Shown piece by piece: positions 7,945-15,664 of a stretch of DNA of 64,000 nucleotides; positions within the stretch are counted from its first letter, which is position 1; each line of letters begins with the position of its first letter. The position numbers and the translations under genes were made by a program. Under the pieces are notes generated by a model. The model was not told the DNA's origin, searched no databases, and saw nothing but the letters and a program-made list of their open reading frames with translations. Origin of the DNA: CAZDYP01 sp964509505 (lineage in GTDB: Bacteria; Chloroflexota; Anaerolineae; JACRMK01); the NCBI GenBank assembly GCA_964509505.1, contig CAZDYP010000005.1, positions 3,673 through 67,672 of the forward strand. Direction: 5' to 3'.

Positions 7945-9195
7945 ATGAAAAAGACTTGGGTGTTATTTGTGACCACTTCGCTCGCGCTCTCGGTTTTCGT
8001 CAGTTGTGGCCCCGTACAGAGGCAAGGTGTGTATCCGTTGCCTGACACCCCGACTCCCCGCATGGCCCCACCGCGTGTAACCCCCTCGCCTCTTGTGCAA
8101 GACACCCCAACCACTCTGCTCACACGTCCACCCGATCCTCGCACACGCCCTCCACCTCGTGGGACTCCTGTTACACCCGTTGGTACTCAGCGGCCCGCTG
8201 TGCCTCCACCCTCACCCACACCCGTAGTGACACCGCTCCCAACTGCAACGCATACCCCCATACCCACAGCGGTGTATCGGCCCTTCGCACACCTTACAAC
8301 GGTCACGGATGGGCAGACACGCTACCATTGGGCGCGTTGGTCACCAAGGGGGGACAAGATTGCTTTGGCAGGCAGCAAAAGCATTGACATTATCAGCCCA
8401 ACAGGCGCAAGCTTGCTCACCATCAACACCTATCGGTCTGTTGACCAAGATTTTCAATGGTCATCTGATGGGAACAGTCTCTTTTTCCTTGATTTGCGCC
8501 AGCCGGGACCTGGCAGAGATTTTTTGTTTGAGATTGATCTGCATGCACAAACACGCCGCGAGATACCATTACCGGCTTATAGTGTGAGAGCGCGCCCTCC
8601 CGTTTCATCTAAAATTGACACAATGGCGATCAGTCTTGACAAAGATTTCCTGATCTTTGACCGCACTGGAAAAGTCTTGTACCACTTCAAAGATTGGGAT
8701 GTGACTCACTATGCCCTTTCACCCGATGGCACAAGAGTTGCTTATCTATCCTCGACTTTTTCTGGCCCAGGGTTTGGGCCGTGGGTGATGGAGATAGCCA
8801 CACAAAATAAAACCTCGTTATACCGTGAGGAAGGTCCCGTGGTGGTGCGTGCATGGAGTTGGTCACCTGACGGACGCCATCTATTGCTCCAGCGACCACC
8901 TGAATCCTTGGTGATTGTGAGTCCCAACGGTAATACACGGATAGATCTAGGGATAGGGGAATTTCCTGCATGGTCGTTTGATGGCAGTAAGATCGCTTAT
9001 ACCTACCTTGAGCAGGATTCAGAAAAATTCTTGGCCGGTGACATTTATATGGTCAATGTGGATGGCATTGAAAAAACTCGCTTGACCCATATGGCGCAAC
9101 AAATCGCCTTTAAGCCCGTCTGGTCGCCCAATGGCAAACAAATCATTTTCCTCGCTGAAAAAACGCGTTTCGTCTATATTGGTACTTTGCCGTAG
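7945..9195 (+). CDS. TolB/PD40-type beta-propeller lipoprotein
   Basis: Predicted lipoprotein, 416 aa from ATG 7945. The signal ends in VFVSC (lipobox-like), followed by a Pro/Thr stalk that starts with VYPLPDTPTP and runs to about residue 110. A propeller domain with RWSPRGDKIALAG, FQWSSDGNSLFFL, WSPDGRHLLLQ and WSPNGKQIIFLA blades follows. A longer reading frame from GTG 7858 adds 29 residues without signal character, so 7945 is chosen. Shares the stalk motif with the protein at 836. Function unknown; such proteins usually sit outside the cytoplasmic membrane. Its DNA is AT-richer than the preceding copper genes. Confidence 0.75.
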   Translation: MKKTWVLFVTTSLALSVFVSCGPVQRQGVYPLPDTPTPRMAPPRVTPSPLVQDTPTTLLTRPPDPRTRPPPRGTPVTPVGTQRPAVPPPSPTPVVTPLPTATHTPIPTAVYRPFAHLTTVTDGQTRYHWARWSPRGDKIALAGSKSIDIISPTGASLLTINTYRSVDQDFQWSSDGNSLFFLDLRQPGPGRDFLFEIDLHAQTRREIPLPAYSVRARPPVSSKIDTMAISLDKDFLIFDRTGKVLYHFKDWDVTHYALSPDGTRVAYLSSTFSGPGFGPWVMEIATQNKTSLYREEGPVVVRAWSWSPDGRHLLLQRPPESLVIVSPNGNTRIDLGIGEFPAWSFDGSKIAYTYLEQDSEKFLAGDIYMVNVDGIEKTRLTHMAQQIAFKPVWSPNGKQIIFLAEKTRFVYIGTLP

Positions 9196-9213
9196 TTCTT
9201 GGAGACACAGATC

Positions 9214-10477
9214 ATGAAAGCCTTAAAACGATTAGCATTATGGTTATGCTTGCTCGTGTTCCTCTCTGTTGGTGATCACATTCAGTNNNNNNNNNNNNNN
9301 NNNNNNNNNNNNNNNNNNNNNNNNNNNNNNNNNNNNNNNNNNNNNNNNNNNNNNNNNNNNNNNNNNNNNNNNNNNNNNNNNNNNNNACTTGGGAATGGTC
9401 TGCCGCAGCTGGCCACAAGGCGCGAATGTTCTGACCGAGAGTGCTTACATCACCAACCTTGAAGAAGCAGACAAACTCATCGCCGACATGTATGCCACAC
9501 AGATTGCGTACGCCCATCTCCAAGCCATTGGCGACCTTTTCAATGTCTCTGTGCCGCCCATATTCTATACGTGGTATCTAGCCGAAGGCTTCACGAACCA
9601 TACCGAATATCTGCTCATCATGAATCCGACGGCGACCACAGCCAACGTAACCCTGTTCTTCATTAGAGATGATGGCACTCAAACACAAACCACCCAGCAG
9701 GTTGCGCCTCGCAGCCGCGCGAGTGTTTACGTTCCAAGTATCTTAGGCGCAGGGGTAGCGCACAGCACCAAGATAGAAGCAGATCAACCTGTAGTCATTG
9801 AAAGGTCTAGTTACTTCTGGCAAAATAGTAACTGGTCTGGCACTAATTCGGCAGCAGTGCCATATCCTAGCAGCCAATGGTATTTTGCCGAGGGCTTTAC
9901 AGGTCATCAGGAGTTCATCACAATACTGAAACCGAACACACAAGCCATTACAGTACGTACGACATTTCTGTTGGAAAATGCGGCGCCCCTCGTTCGGACC
10001 GATACGGTCAGCGCCCAGCGTCGCTTCAACATCTATGTGAATAGCATCCTGTCAGCTAATACAGCACATGGCACAGTAATTGAGGTTATAAATCCTGATA
10101 ACACAATAAATCATAATTATCCAATCGTCGCAGAAAGGGCCTCCTATTTTAGTAACGAGGGCCATTCCTCGTCGGGTTCGCTGCGTGCGGATCGAACTTG
10201 GTATCTGGCTGAAGGATCCACGCAAGCTCCTGACCAAGAATTTGTCGCCATCATCAAGCCGGGTATTACCAATAGTAATGCTAACTTGACTCTTAAGTTC
10301 TGGCGATCGGACGGCACCCTCGTCAAGACTTTATCGGTTGTTATTCCATCCCAACGCCGATATACACTTGACGTTGCCGCCCATGCCCCCAACACAGCCG
10401 TGAGCATTTCTGTAGAACAAGGCGGCGATAACACACGCAACTATACACCTATGTATAGAATAATTACAGCGACTTGA
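9214..10477 (+). CDS. Exported DUF5719-like repeat protein, interrupted by an assembly gap
   Basis: ATG 9214, preceded by GGAGA, encodes a signal peptide (MKALKRLALWLCLLVFLSVG). The frame then enters 100 Ns. After the gap a different frame continues for about 360 codons with three to four copies of a roughly 100-residue beta repeat opening TWYLAEGF / WYFAEGFTG / TWYLAEGST, each followed by E(Y/F)(L/I)xIxxP and a run of beta strands. This WYLAEG pattern is that of DUF5719-type surface proteins. The frame change across the gap means that the true gap length is not a multiple of three relative to 100; the gene itself is probably intact. Role unknown, likely surface-exposed. Confidence 0.65.
9287..9386. 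other. Assembly gap of exactly 100 N
   Basis: A round-number run of unknown bases, a scaffolding placeholder rather than a measured length, inside a gene coding for repeats. Confidence 0.99.
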
Positions 10478-10490
10478 CTGCGTCTTGCCC

Positions 10491-10910
10491 ATGCCCACCT
10501 CCACCCTCACCCACAAGCCACGCGCCACTGTGCGTCCCAAACGCCCGCGCCCATCACGCCAAGCCAGCGCCGTCATCCCCATCGGCTTCACCACACCCGT
10601 CATGCAGGCGTTGCCCGCCGCCGTGCAGCGCATCGTGGAATATTTGCATCCAGAGAAGATCATCCTCTTCGGCTCCTATGCCTACGGCACACCGACGCCC
10701 GACAGCGACGTGGATTTGCTCGTGGTGATGCGAACACGCAAATCGCGCAAAGAACGATTTCTTGCGGTGTCACGCTTGCTGAGACCACGGCCATTTGCCG
10801 TGGACATTATCGTGAAAACGCCGCAAGAAATCGAAACAGCCATGAGGCAAGGCAACTTCTTCATCCAAGAAATTGTTTCCCGAGGTAAGGTTTTACATGA
10901 GCGGCGTTAA
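10491..10910 (+). CDS. MNT-type nucleotidyltransferase (antitoxin-like)
   Basis: Minimal nucleotidyltransferase of about 139 aa. The core is ILFGSYAYGTPTPDSDVDLLVV, which has the GSxxxG...SDxDL catalytic signature of pol-beta-like MNT domains, followed by a third carboxylate in VDIIV. The N-terminal 35 residues from ATG 10491 are basic and low in complexity; ATG 10602 is an alternative start just before the domain. It overlaps the HEPN gene by 14 bp, the usual order of MNT/HEPN pairs, in which MNT enzymes are known to AMPylate and neutralise the HEPN ribonuclease. Whether this pair is toxic is not shown by the sequence. Confidence 0.85.
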   Translation: MPTSTLTHKPRATVRPKRPRPSRQASAVIPIGFTTPVMQALPAAVQRIVEYLHPEKIILFGSYAYGTPTPDSDVDLLVVMRTRKSRKERFLAVSRLLRPRPFAVDIIVKTPQEIETAMRQGNFFIQEIVSRGKVLHERR

Positions 10911-11283
10911 TGATTGGCGGCAGTGGGTTGATGTTGCGGAAGAAGATTACAAATTGGTGATCTCGTCGTTGCGTCACCGACCACCCGTGGCTTATGGCGC
11001 TTGCTTCCATGCGCAACAATGCGCCGAAAAATATCTTAAAGCGATTCTAGTTGAACGAGGGCAGGCGTTTCCGAAAATCCACGACTTGAGCAGGCTCAGT
11101 GTGCTTTGCGAACAAGCGGGTGTCATTGTGCTTGTCTCAGAAGATCAACTCGAAACGCTATCCCATCATGCTGTCCAAACACGCTATCCTGATGATATAC
11201 CAACTCTCGAAGAAGCGCGTGAAGCGGTCGAGACTGCGAGAGCCGTCCGTAAGTTCACCCGCAAATTCTTGCACCTCAAATAA
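10897..11283 (+). CDS. HEPN-domain protein (toxin-like partner of MNT)
   Basis: Helical HEPN protein of 128 aa from ATG 10897. It contains ACFHAQQCAEKYLKAILVE and the distal HDLSRL and TRYPDD blocks typical of the HEPN family associated with minimal nucleotidyltransferases. The start overlaps the end of the MNT gene, so the two are co-translated. The RNase motif RxxxxH is not clearly present in its classical form, so activity is uncertain. It could be a substrate-binding partner rather than an RNase. Confidence 0.8.
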   Translation: MSGVNDWRQWVDVAEEDYKLVISSLRHRPPVAYGACFHAQQCAEKYLKAILVERGQAFPKIHDLSRLSVLCEQAGVIVLVSEDQLETLSHHAVQTRYPDDIPTLEEAREAVETARAVRKFTRKFLHLK

Positions 11284-11289
11284 AAACAC

Positions 11290-12471
11290 ATGCTCAGGAA
11301 ATACTCTTTCTTCTTTCTTCTTTCCTTCCTCCTCCTCACCGCCTGCGGCAGCAGCGGCACACCGACTCCCAGACCTCCCATACTCCCACCCTCTGCGCTA
11401 ACGCCACAAGCGAACAGCGCGGGCGTCGCGCCATTCGTCACGCCCGCGCCCGCCCCGACGCAACAGCTCACACCGCCAGGACTTGCGCGTGGCTGTTGCC
11501 CGTTGCTCACCGAACCGCTCGATGGACAATTTGTGTACAGCAACGGCGATGGCGACATCTGGACGGTGGATGCGAAGCCGAATGCTGCGCCGAAAAAAAC
11601 CTTGTCGCCTGCGAACAACAAAGGTTTGTTGCAAGACCCACAATGGACGCCCGACGGCAAGCAAATCGTCTATACTTTTTTGCGCCCCTTCGACTCGTCG
11701 GGGCTGCCGACGCAAGACGTGCTGATCGCCAACGCCGACGGCAGCAACCCCCAACCGTTGCTCACGCCGAAAATGAGCGGCGAAGTGTTCGCCTCGCCCA
11801 CCTTCTCGCCCGATGGTCGTTATGTTTATGTGTCACACACCGAACCCATCTTCAACGACAAGAAGCAAGTCATCAGCGCGACGCTGAAACTAGAGCGCTA
11901 CGACATGCAGACCAAGCAATTCAAGTTCATCGCCGACGACGCTCTGCAACCCGCCATGAGCCCCGACGGCAAGCGCATCGCCTTCATCAAGCTCAATCAA
12001 GACACCTTCCAACAGACGTTGTGGCTGGCGAATGCGGACGGCGAAGACGCCGAACTCGTCTTGCCCACCGACGCGGTGGGCGGCGCGGTTCATTCGCCGC
12101 GCTGGTCGCGCGACAGTCAACGCCTCTTGTTTGCGCTGCCGAATATCTTTGCGAAAAATAATCGCCCACCCACCCAACCAATACCCCAACCGCCCAGCTG
12201 GTTGGTTGGTTGGTTCGATGGTTTGTTAGGGACGCGCGTCGCCGAGGCGCATGGGCCCCCGTGGGATTTTTGGATCGTGGATTACACCGGAAAAAATTTG
12301 CAACGCCTCACCGAGATTGGCGAAGACGAGCCGTATGCGGCCTGGTCCCCCGACGGCAAACAATTCGCGTTCATGGGACTCGCAGGTTTGTACATCGTGG
12401 ATGCCAATGGTAAGAACGCGCGTTGGTTGTTTCGCAACGGTGGGCGCGGGCGAATTGATTGGAAGAAGTGA
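11290..12471 (+). CDS. TolB/PD40-type beta-propeller lipoprotein
   Basis: Lipoprotein of 393 aa. Basic N-terminus, hydrophobic core and lipobox LLTAC at residues 15-19; short Pro/Thr stalk (about 25-60); then a propeller with WTPDGKQIVYTF, FSPDGRYVYVS, MSPDGKRIAFIK, WSRDSQRLLFAL and WSPDGKQFAFMG blades. Codon use is GCG/GAC-rich like the genomic background, unlike the paralogues at 836 and 7945. It starts only 6 bp after the HEPN gene. An insert PTQPIPQPPSWLVGW lies between blades. Function unknown. Confidence 0.8.
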   Translation: MLRKYSFFFLLSFLLLTACGSSGTPTPRPPILPPSALTPQANSAGVAPFVTPAPAPTQQLTPPGLARGCCPLLTEPLDGQFVYSNGDGDIWTVDAKPNAAPKKTLSPANNKGLLQDPQWTPDGKQIVYTFLRPFDSSGLPTQDVLIANADGSNPQPLLTPKMSGEVFASPTFSPDGRYVYVSHTEPIFNDKKQVISATLKLERYDMQTKQFKFIADDALQPAMSPDGKRIAFIKLNQDTFQQTLWLANADGEDAELVLPTDAVGGAVHSPRWSRDSQRLLFALPNIFAKNNRPPTQPIPQPPSWLVGWFDGLLGTRVAEAHGPPWDFWIVDYTGKNLQRLTEIGEDEPYAAWSPDGKQFAFMGLAGLYIVDANGKNARWLFRNGGRGRIDWKK

Positions 12472-12571
12472 AAGGAGGATACGGTGACACGGTGAGGAGG
12501 ATGATGTCGCTTTGTCACCTCGTCACCTTGTCAGCGTGTTAGCCCTTCCATGTTCAGACGATGGAGCAACA

Positions 12572-13444
12572 ATGCTGAAGCAGTATGGCGTGCACTCAAT
12601 GGTCGCGCCGCTCAAGCGCGTGTTGGTGAAGTCGCCTGCGGAGACGGAACGCGAGGCGCAAGCGTGGCGCGAGTTCGGCTACTATCAGCCGATTGATGTG
12701 GCGCGCGCGCGGCGTGAGCATGAGCAGTTCGTCGAGCTCATCGTGGAAGCGGGCGCGCATGTACATTACGCGCAAGACCCACAAGCCGAGCGGCTCGATT
12801 CGATTTTCGTGTTCGATCCCGCCATCGTGACCAATGAGGGCGCGATCATCTGCAATATGGGCAAAGAGTTGCGGCGTGGCGAACCCCACACGATGGCGAA
12901 AGAATTGCTCGCATTAGGTGTGCCAATCCTCGCCACAATTCACGGCGATGGCACCCTTGAAGGCGGCGATACGTTGTGGCTCGATGAACACACGCTCGTC
13001 GTCGGGCGCACCTATCGCACCAACGCCGAAGGCATTCGCCAGTTGCGTCATGCGCTCGACGGCATCGCTAATGTGATTGAGGTCGCGTTACCGCATTGGC
13101 GCGGGCAAGGCGAGATTTTGCATCTCCTCTCGCTCATCAGCCCTATCAACGAGAAACTTGCCGTCGTCTATGCGCCGCTCATGCCGATTCCGTTCGTGGA
13201 GCTGTTGCAAGCGCGTGGGATTGAGTTGTTGGAGATTCCCGATAGTGAGTTCAAGACACAAGCGAGCAATATCCTCACCATCGCACCGAACCGCGTCATC
13301 ATGCTCAAGGGCAATCCCATCACGGCGCAACGCTTACGCGAGCGCGGCGTCGAAGTGTGGGAGTACGAGGGGCAAGAGCTTTCATTCAATCGGGATGGGG
13401 GCCCGACGTGTCTGACGCGCCCCGTATGGCGAAGCGAGCTGTAA
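12572..13444 (+). CDS. Amidinotransferase-fold hydrolase (dimethylargininase / arginine deiminase-like)
   Basis: Cytoplasmic enzyme of the guanidino-group modifying superfamily, 290 aa from ATG 12572; residues encoded upstream (from 12512) lack conservation. Visible superfamily features: substrate-loop region SIFVFDPAIVTNEGAIICNMG, the EGGDTLWL block carrying an acidic catalytic residue, the His block GQGEILHLLSLI, and the C-terminal nucleophile Cys in GGPTCLTRP. The length and the GGPTC motif fit dimethylarginine dimethylaminohydrolase-like enzymes better than long arginine deiminases. Likely reaction: hydrolysis of (methyl)arginine to citrulline plus an amine or ammonia. No arginine pathway neighbours are present. 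Confidence 0.82.
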   Translation: MLKQYGVHSMVAPLKRVLVKSPAETEREAQAWREFGYYQPIDVARARREHEQFVELIVEAGAHVHYAQDPQAERLDSIFVFDPAIVTNEGAIICNMGKELRRGEPHTMAKELLALGVPILATIHGDGTLEGGDTLWLDEHTLVVGRTYRTNAEGIRQLRHALDGIANVIEVALPHWRGQGEILHLLSLISPINEKLAVVYAPLMPIPFVELLQARGIELLEIPDSEFKTQASNILTIAPNRVIMLKGNPITAQRLRERGVEVWEYEGQELSFNRDGGPTCLTRPVWRSEL

Positions 13445-13472
13445 GAGGTTGTTTTAAAAGCAGTATGAATGG

Positions 13473-13629
13473 GCGATTAAAAATCGCTGCAACACACAGC
13501 GCAATCAGCCTACGCTGATTGCGTAGTCCGCGCAGGCGGACTTTGCAATGAGTAGCCGCGAATTTGATTCGCAGGGACTTAGGGCTTTGCAATGAGTAGC
13601 CGCGAATTTGATTCGCAGGGACTTAGGGC
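13473..13629. repeat. Multi-hairpin intergenic repeat with a 44-bp tandem duplication
   Basis: Four kinds of hairpin follow each other: GCGATT/AATCGC (13473-13487), GCAATCAGC/GCTGATTGC (13501-13522), AGTCCGC/GCGGACT (13525-13542) and GCGAAT/ATTCGC (13558-13572). The last is part of a 44-bp unit present twice in tandem, 13542-13585 and 13586-13629. A diverged copy of the GCG-hairpin plus TTxGCAxTGAGT segment is seen at 15446-15475. Confidence 0.8.
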
Positions 13630-13630
13630 T

Positions 13631-14336
13631 ATGACTGCCCTTCTTAAACCCATCACCTTACACATCAACGGGTGAGACCACACACTAAACGTCGAGCCAC
13701 GTTGGACATTGGCGCGCGTGTTGCGCGAGGAGCTCGGACTCGTCGGCACGCAAATCGGGTGTGACCGCGCCGAGTGTGGCGCGTGTGCTGTCACCATCAA
13801 TGGCCGCGCTGTCTATGCTTGCGCCACACTCGCTATCCAAGCGCAAGGCAAAGACATCCTCACCATCGAAGGCCTGACGGAACTTCCCAATCCCAAATCT
13901 CAAACCCCCAATCCCAAACTCCAATCTTTCGCGCCGCGAACTACGCTGGCTCAGAACAAGCCCCCAACTTCCAACTTCCAACTCCCAATTCCCAATCTCC
14001 AATCTTCAATCTTCAATCTTCATCCTCTCCAACGCGCCTTCGTTGAACACGACGCCATGCAATGCGGTTTCTGCTGGCTTCACGCTCAACGCCGACCTCA
14101 ATCAATAGCTCATTCCGACGGCGGGTGACTATCCGCCGATTGATGTGATTTTGGTCGAGACGAATGATCCACTCGGTCCTTTCGGCGCGAAGGGCATCGG
14201 CGAGCCTCCCTTGCCGCCCATCGCGCCTGCCATCGCCAACGCGATTTACAACGCAATCAGTGTGCGCTTCAATGCGTTGCCCATCAATCGTGACGCGATG
14301 TTGAAAGCGCTCCATGACCAAATAGGGCAAGTGTGA
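13631..14336 (+). pseudogene. Xanthine/CO dehydrogenase-type oxidoreductase remnant: [2Fe-2S] subunit joined to the tail of the Mo subunit
   Basis: From ATG 13631 the frame encodes a normal small-subunit start (ITLHING) but hits TGA at 13673. It then continues in the same frame with HTLNVEPRWTLARVLREELG and the plant-type cluster motif CDRAECGACAV...YAC. A block of heptamer repeats (13886-14025) is inserted, after which the second cluster region starts (AFVEHDAMQCGFC, ending at 14074). There it jumps to a different frame that matches the C-terminus of the large molybdopterin subunit (GFTLNADLNQ, stop TAG, LIPTAGDYPPIDVILVETND, then FGAKGIGEPPLPPIAPAIANA). The remainder of the small subunit and nearly all of the large one are missing. 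Two stops, one insertion and one large deletion show that the locus is dead. Confidence 0.88.
13886..14025 (+). repeat. 7-bp degenerate tandem repeats inside the [2Fe-2S] subunit remnant
   Basis: Two runs of heptamers: six units of CCCAATC-type (13886-13927) and nine units running TCCAACT, CCCAATC, TTCAATC (13963-14025). They split the two iron-sulfur cluster domains of the pseudogene and are translated in frame as NPKSQTPNPKLQ-like residues. Confidence 0.85.
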
Positions 14337-14344
14337 AACTTGCC
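14326..14344. repeat. Short palindrome at the end of the Mo-subunit remnant
   Basis: GGCAAGT-GTGAA-ACTTGCC inverted repeat with 7-bp arms. It overlaps the stop codon of the remnant and resembles the palindrome at 4641 (GGACAAGTT/AACTTGTCC). Confidence 0.5.
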
Positions 14345-14405
14345 TTACCTCCTGCGCGAGGCTCGAAGGGGTTTCGCGCAAGGGCCCCTCTGGTCTGGTT
14401 AAGCT

Positions 14406-15239
14406 ATGAACAATTTTGATTTCATTTCACCTCGGTCCATTCAAGAAGTATTGACATTGCTCTCGCCCGAAGCGCGCCCCATCGCAGGCGGCGCCGACTT
14501 GCTTGCGCTGATGAAGAACGAAGTGGTCGTGCCTCGCACGCTCATCAATCTGGATGGGCTTGCGGGCTTCGGCGACATCCGCGAAGAGGCTGCTGGCTTG
14601 CATATTGGCGCGGGCGCGCGCATCGCCGACGTGTTAGCATGGTGCGGTATCTGGCAGACGTATCCGTTGCTGGCGTATGCGTGTCAATATGTGGGTTGGC
14701 CCGAAATTCGCACGATGGGCACCATCGGTGGGAACTTGTGTCAGCAGCCGCGCTGTTGGTATTTTCGTCATCCTCTCGGCGCGCGCTGCCTCAAGCGCGG
14801 CGGCGATACGTGCTATCCGCTCACGGGGCGCGCCGATGGGTTCTTTGCTATCTTCGGCGGGGGACCTTGTTATGCCGTGCATCCATCGGATATCGCACCC
14901 GCGCTGCTTGCGCTGGACGCGACGGCAACGATTGCCTCCGCTGCGCACACGCGCACGATTCCACTCGCCGCTTTTTTCGTTGACGACGACCTCGTGCGCG
15001 AAACCATTTTGCAACCGCACGAATTGTTGCTGGCGCTTGATGTGCCTAAGCCACGCCCCAACACGCGCACGTATTATCGCAAGAGCAAGCGCCGTCCCTC
15101 ACACGATTTTTCGGGCGTGAGCGTGGCGCTGTCGGCTGCGCTGCAAGCTGGCGTCTGTTCTCATGTGCGTTTGGTATTGGGGAGCGTCGCCTTGAAATCA
15201 TGCGCTTGTTCGAGGTGGAACAATTTGCCAACCGATTGA
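14406..15239 (+). pseudogene. FAD-binding medium subunit of a xanthine/CO dehydrogenase-type enzyme, C-terminally truncated
   Basis: The N-terminal 255 or so residues are well conserved: FDFISPRSIQEVLTLL, the FAD-binding AGGADLLALMKNEV, and the second FAD loop TMGTIGGNLCQQPRCWYFR with the unusual Cys-rich CWYFRHPLGARCLKRGG block. The family C-terminal domain ends abruptly after RLVLGSVA, where the frame turns into unrelated SCACSRWNNLPTD. Another frame in the same stretch reads RLEIMRLFEVEQFANRLN, which looks like a fragment of some other protein, so a deletion junction near 15180 is likely. Since the partner subunits are also broken, this is best read as part of a decaying operon. Confidence 0.8.
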
Positions 15240-15264
15240 ACGCGCCCATGAGGCGTGCTATAAT
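15236..15264 (+). promoter_or_regulatory. Sigma70-type promoter for the trpB2 leader
   Basis: TTGAAC at 15236-15241, a 17-bp spacer and a perfect TATAAT at 15259-15264. Transcription would begin near 15271, leaving about 390 nt before the trpB2 start codon. Confidence 0.65.
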
Positions 15265-15270
15265 CGCGCC

Positions 15271-15640
15271 GCGCATGTCTGGAAATCGCGCGGGGTGAGG
15301 AGACGGCGTTCGCTAACGCCGCGCGCGAGCGCGCACCCCATCGTGTGTCTGTCCTTGACATAAGTAACGTAAATTCGGGATAAGCCACCGCGACGGCAAT
15401 GCGCGCGCACCGCCGCGCCTAGCCGACCGCCGTCAGCTGGAACTGAACCCGCGCCGGCGGGTTTCGCAGTGAGTCGGCGTGATGTTCAATCGCCCGCAAC
15501 CTTATCCCGCATTGACGTTAAGCAAATCGCGCCTGCGCCGCCAGCAGTCACCCGTGCATGTGACAAAAGTCGTAGCGTCCTTGAGCAACTTCGGCTACAA
15601 TCATGCTCCAAGCATCCGTCGCTTTGGAGGCAAATTTTTT
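15271..15640 (+). promoter_or_regulatory. Long structured leader upstream of trpB2 (candidate regulatory RNA)
   Basis: The stretch between the promoter and trpB2 has no convincing gene but strong pairing potential. GGGGTG/CACCCC (about 15289-15344) encloses the hairpins GGCGTT/AACGCC and GCGCGAGCGC. TAACGTAAATTCGGGATAAG (15365-15384) pairs with 15501-15520 at 18 of 20 positions. That stem encloses GCCGAC/GTCGGC (15422-15427 with 15473-15478) and AACCCGC/GCGGGTT (15446-15463). A terminator-like hairpin follows at 15606. I do not recognise a known riboswitch class. A mobile-element origin of the 15365-15520 part is an alternative, because its outer stem could be terminal inverted repeats. Confidence 0.45.
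15606..15640 (+). terminator. Terminator-like hairpin just before the trpB2 ribosome-binding site
   Basis: CTCCAAGC / GCTTTGGAG stem with one bulged base (15606-15613 with 15621-15629), five bases, then TTTTTT at 15635-15640. The T-run is slightly distant, so efficiency is doubtful. Confidence 0.4.
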
Positions 15641-15664
15641 CTTCCCATTCCACAGGAGGTAAAC

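Noticed and set aside
13631..14336. A functional short [2Fe-2S] ferredoxin (frame from 13709)
   Set aside because: The second cluster motif is cut at CGFC, heptamer repeats split the domains and the conserved N-terminus is behind a stop, so a working subunit is not credible.
15271..15660. T-box or Trp leader-peptide attenuator before trpB2
   Set aside because: No AGGGTGGxACCGCG-type T-box sequence and no run of TGG codons in a short frame; only scattered UGGAAC-like bases were found.
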